64,000 bases of DNA from Galerina marginata. Taxonomy: Eukaryota; Basidiomycota; Agaricomycetes; Agaricales; Galerinaceae. This document shows, piece by piece, positions 27,416 through 39,645 of this stretch. The notes beneath the pieces were generated by a model. It saw only the letters and a list, made by a program, of their open reading frames with translations, did not search any database and was not told the DNA's origin. Both the position numbers and the translations under genes were made by a program. The DNA lies in the NCBI GenBank assembly GCA_023014335.1, contig JAECYW010000036.1, positions 1-64,000 of the forward strand, given 5' to 3'. How positions within the stretch are numbered: position 1 is the stretch's first letter; every line of letters starts with the position of its first letter.

Positions 27416-28996
27416 ATTGCCTCTGCACCGTGGGGCAGTTTTATTTGGAGGTTTAGGAGAAATTGCTACCTTTGATCGAATTTATATTTGTGATTGTAAA
27501 CAGCGTTGATAAACAAATTTATTTGAGTCATTTTATGCAACTGTCATCAGCGAGCCCTCTAGGAAAAAGAAAGCACCATGATCGGCGATTCGTTTGGCTC
27601 CACAGTGACCTTTTAAACGGATACGTACTATACACTGATCCCAATTCAATTTTGCCGTTTAAATTACTGTCTGATCCTCTTGCGAAAGGCGGCCGCTGTT
27701 GCTTGTCATCAAGGCTAAGAAATTTTTAAGTCCTCCAATAGTCTGGGAGGCGAAAGACGAAAAGAGGTCAAGTTGACGCGGAAGCAAATATCGGACGGGA
27801 TAAGCTTAGCAATGTGGGTGGAAGGTGACGTGCGGCGCCCGCGGGAATTAACAAACGCGAAAACGCACCGCGAAAACACGCTTAGCAGAGATGTTTTGAG
27901 ACAGGCCTCTGGTACGGTGACAAAAGCGGAATGCAAGTGCGCGTCTAGTGCATTTGCGAAGGTCTCTGTTAACAGAATTGACCTCTGTTGGTTCTTTATC
28001 TCAAAGGTACAAGTCAGTTTAGAAATAGCCTGAGGCGCCTGAAGTCGGGTCTGAAGACTCTAACCCTAGTCACACCACGGTAAGTACTCGTAATATACAG
28101 AGAAATCACTGTAAAGTATTATTCCTTCCAAACTCTGGAAGGATCTTACAATATTTCGTACCAGGGAGATTGTCCGAATGCACTCATCAGAGAGAACTTG
28201 TACTGCCAGGCATAGCCGCGGCTAGTCCTTCTTAGATTGCAGCTTATCTACTTTGAATGTTCTCACAAGCCAAATTCTAGTGTGAAGGAACCACCGGAAC
28301 TGACCCCATACATGGTTCTTTCCTCGAAATCAAGGCCTATTTCCTTCGCTGAAGCCGTCTAACTCTTTTTTTGCTGCTTGTGCAATCATATCCGTGCATG
28401 AACCCTCAGCTGGGCTCTTCGACGTGGATGCCACCATCGTCCGCTAAATCAATCCTTTCCAATGACAATAGCGACGAACTTTCGACGACAGGTGGTATGT
28501 GAAGCCAATGTTCCAGCGCTATCGAGTGCAGTCAGTGGAGTACAAGTGACCCAAAATACACACTATGTCAAAGGTAAATAGCCTATACCGGTTTCTACTC
28601 GTTGGGACACAGCCTAACAGGGTTATCATCTCAGTTTTGTTTTAGAATAGACTTATTCTGTTTTTGTTCCACAGCAGTTAATTGACCACGACGAAGATCC
28701 CAAGAACACTCGTGAGAGATTGTCACCGACTCTGGCACATAGTTGGCTGAATCAGCAAAATGATTGCTCCCAAGCATTTGAGCGGTTCCGAAGACCCGGT
28801 GGATGGCTCTATTTTTGTCGAATTACCGTGCTAGAAGGCAAATACCGATGCAGTTCTCTTTCTAGCGCTTTATGAAGATCGTATATAACTTAGCTTTTCC
28901 GCTGAACTACGTTTCCATTCACGAAGTCGTCGTCATTGCATCCCCGGCTGTCTACATTCTCAATTGATAAATCTTCCTATTATCTCCTCGAACGGA
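27416..28996. other. Intergenic, no gene recognised
   Basis: Short frames only and no family signal. I see no structured RNA or repeat here. Confidence 0.4.
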
Positions 28997-30998
28997 ATGC
29001 CGGTGAACAGCGTAGTGCAACTGTAAGTCATTTCGGATATCAATAAATTTCACTGAGCGGAATTTCTGTCTAGCCTCGGACCCATGCTTATTGGGGTTTT
29101 GTTTAACACAATTTTCTATGGGGTATGGATTTAATTCTAGACCTCCCAAGTCTCAATATCGTAGTAATTCATTTACTTCAGATATTTCTGGTGCAGGTTA
29201 GTCCCTAACTCCGTGTATCCAAGGGGTTTAGAGGATGGATTGACAATTTGATTTATGGCGGTGAAGGCATACACCTATTATCAGACATACAAGCCGTTAG
29301 TTTACTACCCAAGATGTTTAATTAAGCCACTTACGCACCCGTATTTACAGGGAAAAAGCATGGTGGATTAAATATCTTGTGAGTCTTAAGCTTTATAATG
29401 GAATAGTAGCCTGAATTTAAGGCCACTAATTACGAGCAGATTATGTACCTATTTCTCCTGGAAGCATTCGACACGGGGACTAGTATGTTCATAGTGTTCG
29501 AACCGCTGATTCTGAAATTTGGTAACTTGAAATTTCGGGCTTTGTAAAAAATTTGGGCTCACATCTTGCCATCGTAGGTCAACCTGAAGCCATCAAATTC
29601 CTCCCTAAATGTAAGTGGCCTCTTCTGCCTGCCCCGCTTGTCAGTTGACCGTGTTTATCAGTGCTTTGGACACGTACGGTCCTCATATCTTTTTCATATT
29701 CATAAAGTAGTTCATCGGTTTAATTATTAGGTCCACTGTCGATGGCAAGTATCAAATTTCCAGTGCATAAGTACATCATTTATGTGATTATTTAGGTCGC
29801 AATATCCACTCCTATTCAAATATTCTTCGCGTGGAGAATCAAAGTGTTAACGAAATCGAAGGTCCTAGCCTCCACTGTAGTCGTTTTCTCCGTTGCTTCT
29901 TTCGGCATGTACAACTTAACACCAAATTACATCGTTAAGCTGAATTTAATTCTAGGCAGTGGCTTGTATACTGGATCGCTGGCGCTCAAACTGAAGCTTT
30001 TCGCTTGCAAACAGGAGTTGGCCCATGGCGCTATTTCATGGCTAATTACCGTCGCAGCTGCTGATATTTTGATCGCCACAATCCTGGTGAGAGCCTTGGT
30101 TAGTAGACCAGCGTGCACGTGGATGAAAACCAACCTAATATTCCTATATTTCTAGTCAAAACGTAAAACGGGTTTGGGAACAGCCACTGACGACGTGGTC
30201 ACTAAGATTATTCGAAGTAAGTATCCAACTGCAAGGCGAAATATTTTGCTCATAAATGCCATAGTAACCATACAAACAGGGATGTTGACGTTGGTCTTTG
30301 AATCTGAAATTTTTCGTGTCCTTTAGTCTAAAAGTTCCTTTTCCAGGTCCATATTTTCTCTCTTGGACCTTGTATTTTTCATGAGTAAGGGTTCTGAACC
30401 GTCGTCCACGTTCAATAACTAAATCTAACATTCGAAAAACCTGTACGTAGGCATCGTGGTGAAACCCCTTTTTCAAACTCAATACCCAGAGTACTAAACC
30501 TTTGAGTCGACTTTAGTTCAGTTCGGTGTGAGGCATTCCACTGAATTTATGACTACCTCGATAATTGACGCTTCAAACAGCAACTTCACAATGGCCTTCT
30601 TTTCATCGAAATTGTATACAAACTGCCTGCTCTCCCAGCTTAATGGTCGCTTACAGCTACGGGAAAGTCTGGAGCACAAGTTGGATGTAACCAACTTTTT
30701 AAATGGCCCAGAATTAGACCTCACCGACATGTGTTTACGGGTAAGATCAATGCCGTTGATGCCTCATTCCTTGTTCTTAGTATCTGCAGGATAACACCAT
30801 GAGAAGCGTCAATGAGCCTGCAGTAAGCATATCTTATCGTTATGTCAATTTCTCAAACGACTTTACATCCGCGAATAGCGTACCTTTGATGCCTCCTCGT
30901 TGGAAATGGAGCCCCAGCAAGGAACTAAGGATCACAAACCACTAGGGTGTGGTATTAAAGTCGAAAAGGTCAGCTGCTCTTCGTTCTTGCGGCCCTAG
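28997..30998 (+). CDS. DUF6534-type seven-helix membrane protein
   Basis: Best gene model has 16 exons: 28997-29022, 29074-29122, 29182-29196, 29267-29295, 29351-29378, 29440-29521, 29578-29610, 29662-29678, 29731-29748, 29796-30086, 30156-30216, 30265-30289, 30347-30384, 30517-30740, 30790-30822, 30879-30998; about 362 aa. The order fits the family: GPMLIGVLFNTIFYG helix, QAYTYYQTYKPEKAWWIKYL, LEAFDTG, STPIQIFFAWRI, SWLITVAAADILIATIL, a SKRKTG basic loop, TIQTGMLT, then SKLYTNCLLSQLNGR, the most conserved family block. Many exons are tiny (15-33 nt). The two at 29662 and 29731 are the least certain, as is the insert before SKLYTN. This family is very common in Agaricomycetes; its function is unknown. 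Confidence 0.75.
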
Positions 30999-31408
30999 TT
31001 CTTTCTGAATGGCGATCAGAGTGTCGATGTTCCAAGAAACCCGCTTTTCCCTGAAGTAACTTAATAAAATCAATACATGTATTTTATTCGGACTGAAGAT
31101 GCGGCAAACACGGTCATCATTAAGGAATCAGACAAAAAAGGATCGGTGGGAATGGGTAGAAGCGCCGTCTCAATTCTGGCCTTGCCCATTGGCTCAAATG
31201 GAGTGCCGCGTCCAAACCCACGGGCCTTGCCGATTCCCGAATTAATTGAAATTGTACGATAACGGGCATGATCAGCGATCAAAACTCCTGGAGTCGACGC
31301 TTGCTGAGGTTACTTATCTGTCATCCTCAATCGATAAGTTGTCGCACTAGCTCCTTACTTCGCCAGCCAGGTCACAATCTAGAAATCTTGTTCAATTTGA
31401 CTGACAAC

Positions 31409-32455
31409 ATGCACCGGAGCTTCAATGCCCTAATCTTTAGCCCACTTCACCGACTCGTCGAACTCGTCCAGACCCAGCTGCACAAATCATCCATTCCCAC
31501 GATTTCTCTCAACGCTCTCGGTCTCCTAGCACTCGCAGACCTCTCTGCCATCTCTGAACGAACGGCACTGACAGGGTCTGCGTCGATATTCGACATACTC
31601 TTCCTAGCGCCAGGCATACACACCCAGCAGAAAGCCGCAGAAGTTAATGGCGGCGAGTTACCTACAACAGCCGCGATGACGACGGGTTATGTTTTCCGAG
31701 TAGAAAACCAAGCTACGGTTAACTATCTGCAGAGGATAGGCAAACCGGGAAGCCTCGTCACCGTGGGCGTTGTCCGAAGAGGAGCCCGTTCGCTGCTTCA
31801 TCGCCTCTGCGGGGATTTACTCTCTGCCGGTTTTATACCATTCCTTCTTTATTTTACCGGTATCGTGCTTGCCATAACCTCACTCGCTGTCCTTGGAACC
31901 ATCCGCGATTATTGGGGAGTTAGCGTGTTGCTCATGCTCATCACCGCCCGCTTTCTGAACACGGTCGTCCTAAAGCGGCGCGCACTAAAGGGATGGAAAG
32001 GTGCACCAGAACCAGGCGTCAAAGGGGATCTACTCGTCTTGCTCAGCCAAGACCGGTGGGTTCGAATGAGAGGGATGGTAGACGATTTGAAGACCATTAC
32101 ATCTGGACAGTGGTTGCGCGATCAGACGACTATTGAAGGGTTTGCTACTGCGACTGCGACGCTCCTTGTGTACTCCGCCGCTGCACTTGCGAGCAATGCT
32201 TCGAATGTCGGTAGCGTGGTTATAGCAAGCCTGTTGGTTGTATCGGCTGGTTTGCTCGGGCTTTGCAACGCCCTCACGCGCGACCTACAGATCTATGAAC
32301 GCCAGGTGCTTGTCGTCGCAGGGCCAAAGAAATATGTCAGGAGGTTGGAAATGGCTAGGGAACTTATTGAAGAAATTGGTCGTGATGATTGGGCTATAGG
32401 CATTGGTCTCATTGTTGCACCCCCGGGTACTAACCAACCGCGGGTGACTCCTTGA
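31409..32455 (+). CDS. Intronless four-helix membrane protein, conserved fungal, unknown function
   Basis: A single open frame gives 348 aa from the ATG at 31409 (MHRSFNALIFSPL). The frame stays open upstream to an ATG at 31268, but that extra 47-residue stretch looks like untranslated sequence. Hydrophobic spans lie at AGFIPFLLYFTGIVLAITSL, VSVLLMLITARFL, TATATLLVYSAAALASN and VVIASLLVVSAGLLGLCNA. A soluble block between the second and third spans (GWKGAPEPGVKGDLLVLLSQ, DRWVRMRGMVDDLK, TSGQWLRD) is well formed and I recognise it as recurring in fungal membrane proteins of unknown role. No introns, in contrast with its neighbours. Tandem with the DUF6534 gene, 410 nt downstream. Confidence 0.75.
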   Translation: MHRSFNALIFSPLHRLVELVQTQLHKSSIPTISLNALGLLALADLSAISERTALTGSASIFDILFLAPGIHTQQKAAEVNGGELPTTAAMTTGYVFRVENQATVNYLQRIGKPGSLVTVGVVRRGARSLLHRLCGDLLSAGFIPFLLYFTGIVLAITSLAVLGTIRDYWGVSVLLMLITARFLNTVVLKRRALKGWKGAPEPGVKGDLLVLLSQDRWVRMRGMVDDLKTITSGQWLRDQTTIEGFATATATLLVYSAAALASNASNVGSVVIASLLVVSAGLLGLCNALTRDLQIYERQVLVVAGPKKYVRRLEMARELIEEIGRDDWAIGIGLIVAPPGTNQPRVTP

Positions 32456-35400
32456 CCCCCGCCTTGACAAGAACCATAGAAGTTATAATAAGTTGACTGA
32501 CACTGAGAGGAGAATGAGCCGTTGTAATATTTTAGTAGCCCTGCATGTCCAGCCCCCCTACTTTTATTTTCTCAATTCCTACTGATCCGAGGCATCAATC
32601 ACTGACTGGGACATCCGGTTCCCCTCCGGGTCCCCGTCAGAATTTGTAGGCCAATATTACAGGCTATGGTTATTTGGATCTCGTTGGCCATGATCGACAT
32701 AATGAAGCGATTATTCAGAAAAAGATGCGAGTGGATTCTGGAAAAAAGAGCATCCGAAGAGGCATTTTTCGCAGTCTCAGGTCAGAAGCGCCGTACGCGT
32801 GGACCGGCAGGCATCATCACTCCAAGTCTCCCACGCCTCATCCGAATCATCGGATCAACGAGTGGCTTTCTCCCCTTCGGACCTTTCCAACCTTCCCGCT
32901 CCCCCGATGATCTGCACGCCGTATCCACGCTCCTGTTGCCTGCTATTTCGTCTTTCGATGGCTGAAGACCTTCTCTAAATCTTGTTCGTTCAAGACAACT
33001 CAAATTATGAATACCGTGTAGTTCGTGCATTGCTAGCGGTCACTGCGCTGCCGTGTTGCTATTGTCTAAAGAAAGGTACGAATTCTCGTTTTTTTAATTG
33101 GTATAGCTCATGAATTCTCTCTTATGTAGTGTAAAACTCTCCTCTGGACCCCCAGTACGTCAACTCTCAGTGCTCAGCAGCCGGCCTACTCGAGTATGTA
33201 CCAAGGCAAGACACAGTTACAAGAACTCGTCGTCTGACTTTGTGGTCTTTGGGGCCGGTTTCGCGATCTGGAACATCCAACGGGGTAAGAGCTGGAGATA
33301 CCGCCTTCTCCAGTACGTACTCTCTGTCTTTTACCTCCCCTGGACCTGGAACTGATGTCGAAGACAGACCAAAAATGCTTCTCGACAACCGATGTGCATA
33401 ACTTTGAGTATCAGTAAGGGGACCATTACCCCACCGAATGCCACACACGCAACCCCAACCAACCTGCACCGTTTATTGCGCCCCACTTTCTTCCGCTGGA
33501 TATCCTCCAGGCACCAAGTCGACCATTATCTTCGAAGTTATTCGCCATTGATACCGTTCTTTCTTCCTGGCCTGGACCGAGTATCCTAGGTCATTCCGCC
33601 CAGCATTTCATACCTCTCCGCCCCTCACTTTCCCAGCCTACGTACATACTTTCTCTGTGGGTAGAACTTGGCGTCATCCTCGCTCCCTCGTTGCTGGCTC
33701 AACAATGTTGAGACACTACCACCCCGCTGCACGGCGCCGGATGTCTGCAGGTCGCATTTTGACATATCTTTTGAGAATGGGGCCAACTCTCGCGCTTAGA
33801 CACCGTGGTCGTCGTCGCTGCAGTCACTAGACCCAACCGCGGCGAACCGCCCTCGCCGTCTCCATGGCCGTGTTCATACACCCCGACGATGTGCTGGTCA
33901 TCATTGTGGCTGCCGTCTACCTCAAGCCCCCCATCCGCCAGTTTTTATCCAGCAATTTGACCGGCCGCTTCGAGCTTGCTCCTCCGAGCGTTACCCTACA
34001 ACGTGTGCGAAGGCTAATGCTCACGTCTTTATTTTGGCACTCTTGTCTCGCGAGTTGTTCTGGGTATTTCGTGACATCCTGCTTGCCCTTCGATGTCTGG
34101 CTCACGCCGTACTGCGCTGCAGCCGATACGGTACTCGACATGTCCTCAAGACCGTGACCAAGAGCAGCTCGAGCGCTCGCTTGTTCTCTCCGATATGCGC
34201 CATCCTGATCCGTATCAGAGTGATGACTAGAGCTCCAAGAGATCGTCGATCAAAGCTCGACGTCCATGCTCTCAAACTATGTTCAAGGGACCAACAGGCG
34301 CGCAAAGACTTTGGACTTTTGAGGCTCCCGATCAACGGATCATCTCTGCTTCCAGCTGGCCTTGCGTTCGAGCTGACCACAGGGGTTCGAAGCTAGCAAT
34401 TTAGAGGAATGGCGGAATCGTCTGTCATAGCATCCGTTTAACAAGACGATGATACGGAACTTGGTCTTTTTGTTCCACTCGACTTCCACTGCGGCTCTCT
34501 CATCTACTCGTCTAAGTGCTTCTCACCGTCATCTTTAGGCCTTTTTGTTGCTCTGTGCATTTTTTACCGACAGTTCTCGTCGTGCCATTGGTTTCGTAGT
34601 CCTGCCTGGATATTTTCTAGAGATCATACCTTCATGTCTCATTTTAATCTTCAACCTTCGTCGAGGTCTAGTTCTTAGACCATCAATTGCCTTGAAAAAT
34701 TCGTATCTTTGGACTGTTGAGCGTTCGACATAAAGAAATTATGTGCGTTTGTGCGAATCGAGCCGCACCGGACTTCTTACACTCCCTCCGAGCATCCACA
34801 CCTCGCCAAATGTGAATTCCCTGATAATCAAGGGAGTTCTGGCATAATGAAACCGAGCTAGCGTGCCGCCCTGACATAGATACCCCGGTTTCAACGCCAA
34901 GTTGATCACTATCTTTGGCGTTCGAACCAGGTTTTCGGTTCCCTCCTTTTAAATCATTAATAAATGTGAATATAGCTGCCTCCTCTGTGCCAAGGCAGAC
35001 TGCAACATCGAAAGGATATGAAAGTCGATTGCGGCCGTGTCCAGTGCGCGGCTTGGCACTCTCGGAGGCCGTTTGACGGTACACCGAGTGTACGATAACC
35101 ATCGGCGTCAACGTGAGTCAACGTGTTTACTTGGCTATATTAGGACATCTCTTCTCAAGGGTTCTTCATATGTTTTTCTTTCAGCGCTCATTCGTTAGAT
35201 ATTCAAACAAAAAGGTGTTCTTAACGCTCAAAGAACTGAATTTGAACGCTCGGCGCTCAAAATTCATGTCATGCGATATCGTTAATTTGTAGAGATGTTG
35301 CTCTCCCTCTACAAGCGTGCGTTCCGTTTTTTCTACCTGTTTGACGAGCTCCGTTTGCTGAGCGATATTTGGAGTGGTCAACGGTGGATTATCGCTTATA

Positions 35401-35630
35401 TATCCAGTGGGCGTATATCTTGTATCGCAAAAACAATGTCTTTCTGTCGGGTAAACCTCCCTACTATAACTTACTCGTCAGGACTATTTACCGATCTACT
35501 ATCCAGGCTCTGTTTTAATCTACGATCCGCGATCTTCAAGTTCAATCTACAGCTCTCTGGTAAGGAATTTTTACTCAGTAATTTAAAACAGCCTGATGCC
35601 GTTTTTCATGTATAAGCAGGTTCAAATACG
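32456..35630. other. Gene-poor stretch with decayed repeats
   Basis: No intact gene. Contains one copy of a dispersed repeat (32820-33600). Short frames at 33864-34396 are not supported by any family signal. Confidence 0.45.
32820..33600 (+). repeat. Dispersed direct repeat, copy 1 (partner 45580-46180)
   Basis: Collinear with 45580-46180: CGCCTCATC...CGGATCAACG, CAACCTTCCCGCTCCCCGATG-like, GGTTTCGCGATCTGGAAC, AAGAGCTGGAGA/GGAGCTGGAGA and CCTGGAGCTGATG-like words occur in the same order. Both copies are broken, so a decayed gene family or old transposon. Confidence 0.6.
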
Positions 35631-36863
35631 ATGGGCAGCAATCGTCTATTTTCTGGCGGTCTCTGTCTCTATCTTCTTTTCGGGCTCTCTACTCCACGGT
35701 TGGCTGGGGCTGCCAGTCCGATCCCAAGTGTCAAACCGCCACTTTATTCCACCAAACACACTACATTTCTTCCAATCCAGGACCACATTTATGGAGCCCG
35801 AAATGTCAGCTATTGGGTAACCGATGACGGTCTTGCCATTATCGACGGCGATGTCATTTACGGGCCTGTAAACGACCTCCTCTCCCGCGGACTAACCGGC
35901 CAGAACTCTATTTCGCAACGAGCGCATAGCGTATTTGCTGGTACGAAGACATGGCCAAGCGCGATCATCACGTACAAGTTCGACTCGGATGCCACCGAAA
36001 GCACCCTCAGCGGCATAGTTAACGGCGCTATTGCGAACTGGAAAGCTGCTTCACCCTATCTCACTTTTACGAAAGTCGCAAACAGTGCAGTGGGACAGAA
36101 TGGCGTAGCTATGATCAAGGCCCCGGCTTGTGGTGGCTGTAACTCAGCCATTGGATTTACCAACGCGCCGCTGAACATGAACTTACAGCAAACTTGCACC
36201 ACTTCACCAGGGGGTTGCGGAGTAGCTGAAGCTACTCACGAGTTTGGACATTTACTCGGTAAGCTTCCTTTTTCTTCCACCTCTACTCACTACTTAAGAA
36301 ATTCTCATTCAGGTCTCTATCATGAGCATCAGAGAGCGGACCGAGAGAGATTCGTCCATTATAACTGCGCGAATCTCGACCCAGCCTGCCCCGCTGGTAC
36401 GTTGATGCCCGCAGGGAAGACTTGCTGCGATACCGGTCTCCCGTCTGGATGCTGTGGCAATGCCGGTAATTTCAACATCTTGTCGGGTTCCGCTTTCGAT
36501 TCATCGGGTGGCTACGATATACATTCTATCATGCAATACCGAGCGGATGGATTTGCAAGACCAGGGACCAACACCTTGACGCCTGTCGCTCCTGGCATCG
36601 TCGTCCCATCCACCAACCCCAGCGTGATCGACTCGACGGACGCGAACCGAATTTGCAAACTTTATCCGACCAAATGCCCCAAAGCGATTTCATGCCGTTC
36701 TGCTCACTGCCCAAGTACTTGTAGGCCAGTTCCGATCTGCAACAAACCGAGTTTATGTGAAGATCCCGTAAATTCACCACCATGTTGTGAACCCATTGAC
36801 GAGGCTACTTGTCAACATCAGCGGGATTTATGTAGTCAGCGTGGGTGCGATTTCCTGCTTTGA
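35631..36863 (+). CDS. Secreted astacin-like zinc metalloprotease (M12A)
   Basis: Exons 35631-36258 and 36313-36863 give 392 aa; the 54-nt intron is in frame and open, but it splits the zinc motif, so it must be spliced for activity. Joined, the motif is HEFGHLLGLYHEHQR followed by DR: zinc ligands His203, His207 and His213, base Glu204, with the astacin HExxHxxGxxHExxRxDR pattern. The Met-turn reads SIMQY (usually SxMHY). A signal or anchor segment (LCLYLLFGL) lies near residue 12, then a propeptide, then the catalytic domain from about residue 90 (KTWPSAIITYKFD). The last 55 residues are cysteine-rich (CPKAISCRSAHC..., CCEPI) and may form a knotted tail. Predicted to act outside the cell on proteins. 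Intron retention would insert 18 residues into the active site. Confidence 0.87.
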   Translation: MGSNRLFSGGLCLYLLFGLSTPRLAGAASPIPSVKPPLYSTKHTTFLPIQDHIYGARNVSYWVTDDGLAIIDGDVIYGPVNDLLSRGLTGQNSISQRAHSVFAGTKTWPSAIITYKFDSDATESTLSGIVNGAIANWKAASPYLTFTKVANSAVGQNGVAMIKAPACGGCNSAIGFTNAPLNMNLQQTCTTSPGGCGVAEATHEFGHLLGKLPFSSTSTHYLRNSHSGLYHEHQRADRERFVHYNCANLDPACPAGTLMPAGKTCCDTGLPSGCCGNAGNFNILSGSAFDSSGGYDIHSIMQYRADGFARPGTNTLTPVAPGIVVPSTNPSVIDSTDANRICKLYPTKCPKAISCRSAHCPSTCRPVPICNKPSLCEDPVNSPPCCEPIDEATCQHQRDLCSQRGCDFLL

Positions 36864-37680
36864 TCGATAGGTCATTGGCCACTATTGCTCAGATATACCC
36901 GTTATTTTTCTCGATAGGTTGATGTTCAGCCGTCTAACTTTAAATGTAGGTCGACTGGACTTCTACATATATTATATATCTTGTTCCCCGAAAATCGAGA
37001 AAATGCTATTGGTATTCCATCGTGTTTGCTTTGTATGAGTAGTGAAGGCATTGAAAGAAGTTGTCCTGAGTATTGTAACATAAGACCTTACGGGGGCGAA
37101 TTCCATCCATCCTCGCGTTTAGTCAACTCGAGTACTGTATGTTGCGTACCAGTCGCCGCCGACGGTGGTAAGACGTCCTACATGCTCTGAATTGAAGCAA
37201 TGGCAAGGTCTCCAATCTTTTGCTTCCACGCCGACAGGCCGGCCAATTGGATAGTCGGCTTCATCCTTGGAAGACTCTGGTCCAACTCCCCAGACAGTTC
37301 GTCTAGTTCTCGACTGTATTCGGCTACCTGGAGTAGATCAGGCGCAGATCTACTCTAGACGCATTTCCCTGAATTTCTGAGGCGATATAACTTGTGTAGA
37401 ACATTTTTGATTTGTACGCGTTTTTACTTCCTTTTGGACAACTATGGAAGAGCTACCCTGGGAATTGTAGTGCGGTCGAAAATATTTAAAGAAGACAGGA
37501 ATAAAAAGGATAGGGGAGAATAAAAATGACATTTGAAAGGAGATTGCGTGTATGCGCAAAGAACAAGTAAAGTTGTTGTAAAACACGAAGATATACAAGC
37601 CAGCACCTACTTAGTACCTAAATGCACAGTCTGATTGAAATTCAGCACATAAACCTAGCCATCATAAGAGAAAACATACT
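36864..37680. other. Left flank of the retrotransposon, no gene
   Basis: No gene recognised. If the DUF5648 gene once continued past the insertion point, its old 3' end would lie at the right edge of this stretch on the minus strand. Confidence 0.4.
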
Positions 37681-37842
37681 TACATTCTCGTCGTAGCGAG
37701 GAACAAGCGTAGATTAGAATCACGTCTTTGAGGGAAACGTTGGTGTGACATGCGTTACAGCATCTCTTCTTCCACCTCCACACACAACGTTCGTTTTCAA
37801 ATCCTAGCTCTGTTACCTCGCATTTGCTCTCGTTTTGTTTCA
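37681..37842 (+). repeat. Split direct repeat A1
   Basis: Left terminus of the DIRS-like element; matches A2 over 162 nt with no difference seen. Probably carries the promoter, since gag starts 100 nt further on. Confidence 0.92.
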
Positions 37843-37941
37843 AGTCATTTTACATTCTATTTAAGTTGTCACTCCTCTACACCTAGTTTTCTAGAATTCG
37901 AACCACCTTAACACTCCCTGTCGGCTACCCCTATTCCTGTC

Positions 37942-39644
37942 ATGGACATAGAAAGGATTACTCAGAACCCGCACCTCGAAAGAGTGCCGGATCATGCTGG
38001 GCCACATTATGACCCAATTCGCGCCCTGATAGTTAATACGGGCCAGACAGAAGAGCAGGCCATTCAGACACTAAATGCAAGTTGGACACAGGGCCACGAG
38101 GAGCGGATCCGTGCCTGGGACCAACAAGTTGCCGACGACGCTAGGGTCCAGCAAGAGGAACGTCGTCTGGCTCAGGAGCAGGAGGATCAAGAACGTGCTC
38201 AGAGAGAGTTGGAGCTGGAGAATGAGAAACGAGAAATTGAGCGCAAGCGACCGAAAATGAACGATTTCGATGAGAATGAAATGGTCCACGACTTCATCAC
38301 GCCTCGCCCGTCAGCCTACGCCCTCCGCCGGCTGGAAGACTTTGACTACGTGGAACTGTGGTACTTCACGCAGGAAGGCTGCGCCGACGCGGCTCAAAAT
38401 CAACGAACCCAAAACGAAGACACCTTTGGGCTCACTAAGGTCGATGAAATGGTGTCTCTCAGACCAGTAGCCGCTCTCAAGGCCTCGAAAAACGCCATCC
38501 CAGATATTGATCTCACCTGGCGTCAGATGGAAATTGCCAAAACAGCGCTCATCCGACAAGTAGCCAAATGCCGCTGGACCGAGAAGGCGATAACGTCCCT
38601 TGCGCATTTCTTCATGAACCTAGAGGTGCATCAGTATCGACAGCGAACCTTCGGAGAACAAGCCCTGCTGATCTACCAGGCACGGGTCAGGCGGGACTGG
38701 CACGACCGATTGAAGCACGGAAACGGCTTTAACCTGGCAATCATTAACGAAACCTTGCTTCAAGGAATCCATCGCGAAATCATGGACAAAAGGCAGGCTG
38801 AATCCATAGACGAGGTCAGCCCATTCTTCTCTTTCTGTATGAATTTTGCTAATCGTGAATTCGTTACAATTGCCATATTAATCTGCTATCTAATCTCAAC
38901 ATCGCCTTTATGCATCGTTACCACTGCAACATGCAACGCGCACCATGCACCATGCATCACGCACCATGCACCATGCACCATGCATCACGCACCATACACC
39001 ATGCATCATCATCATCGCACCATGCACCATCATCATTGCACCATGCATGCACCATCTTATTCATACATCAGCTACGCGCCTTGCGCGAGGGCTGTCTCAC
39101 TCCAAACCCCCGAGTGGGTAGAGAGGACTATTTGCGAACCCAAAAGCATCGTTCGCATCGTGACCAGCACCGTGACGAACGAAGGCAGTTCAGCAGCAGC
39201 GGCCGTACACGTCATCACTCGCGTTCCCGATCCCCGATCCGACGTAAAGGCACTAACGCGCCCAGTCATCGCTCGTCGCCTCCGCCTTATCGACGCTCAC
39301 GTTCTCCTTCACGTTCTCCATCCAAGCAGCATTCTTTTCAGTCGGGCACAGCCTCAAAAAGTCCGTCAGTCTGTGCCCTTTGCCTTGGACGCGATCAGCA
39401 CAACACCTACAAATGCCAATCCGAGTCCCTTTGGGATGGATCGAAAGCAAGGTGCCACAAAAACGAGCAAGGTCGGCTCATTACGCCCACTGGGACAATC
39501 CTCTGTCTCGATTGGAACAGCCGCCGCGGATGCACAGCCCCTGGGCACGACGAACGCCACGAGTGCTCAGGATGCGGCAACAAGGATCACGGCGCTCAGA
39601 ACTGCCCTCGAGCACAGAAGAAGCCGAACACTCACTCCTTATAA
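37942..39644 (+). CDS. gag: Gag of the DIRS-like element (zinc knuckle), one intron
   Basis: Exons 37942-38814 and 39072-39644 give about 480 aa. The first exon encodes a charged coiled-coil region (DARVQQEERRLAQEQEDQER..., residues 65-110) and a capsid-like helical part. The second encodes an SR-rich linker (RHHSRSRSPIRRKG, RRSRSPSRSPSK) and cysteine/histidine clusters: CALCLGRDQHNTYKC, CLDWNSRRGCTAPGH and the CCHC knuckle CSGCGNKDHGAQNC. The intron (38815-39071, GAG|GTCAGC...CATCAG|CTA) is 257 nt, so splicing changes frame. Unspliced RNA instead continues in the first frame without a stop into the reverse transcriptase. The intron is inferred from frame, splice sites and the position of the zinc knuckle. 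Confidence 0.75.
38941..39055 (+). repeat. CACCATGCA-type short tandem repeat inside the gag intron
   Basis: Imperfect units of CACCATGCA, CATCACG and CATCATCAT fill this stretch. In the unspliced frame it codes for a His-rich run (HHAPCTMHH, MHHHHRTMHHHH). Confidence 0.85.
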
Positions 39645-39645
39645 T

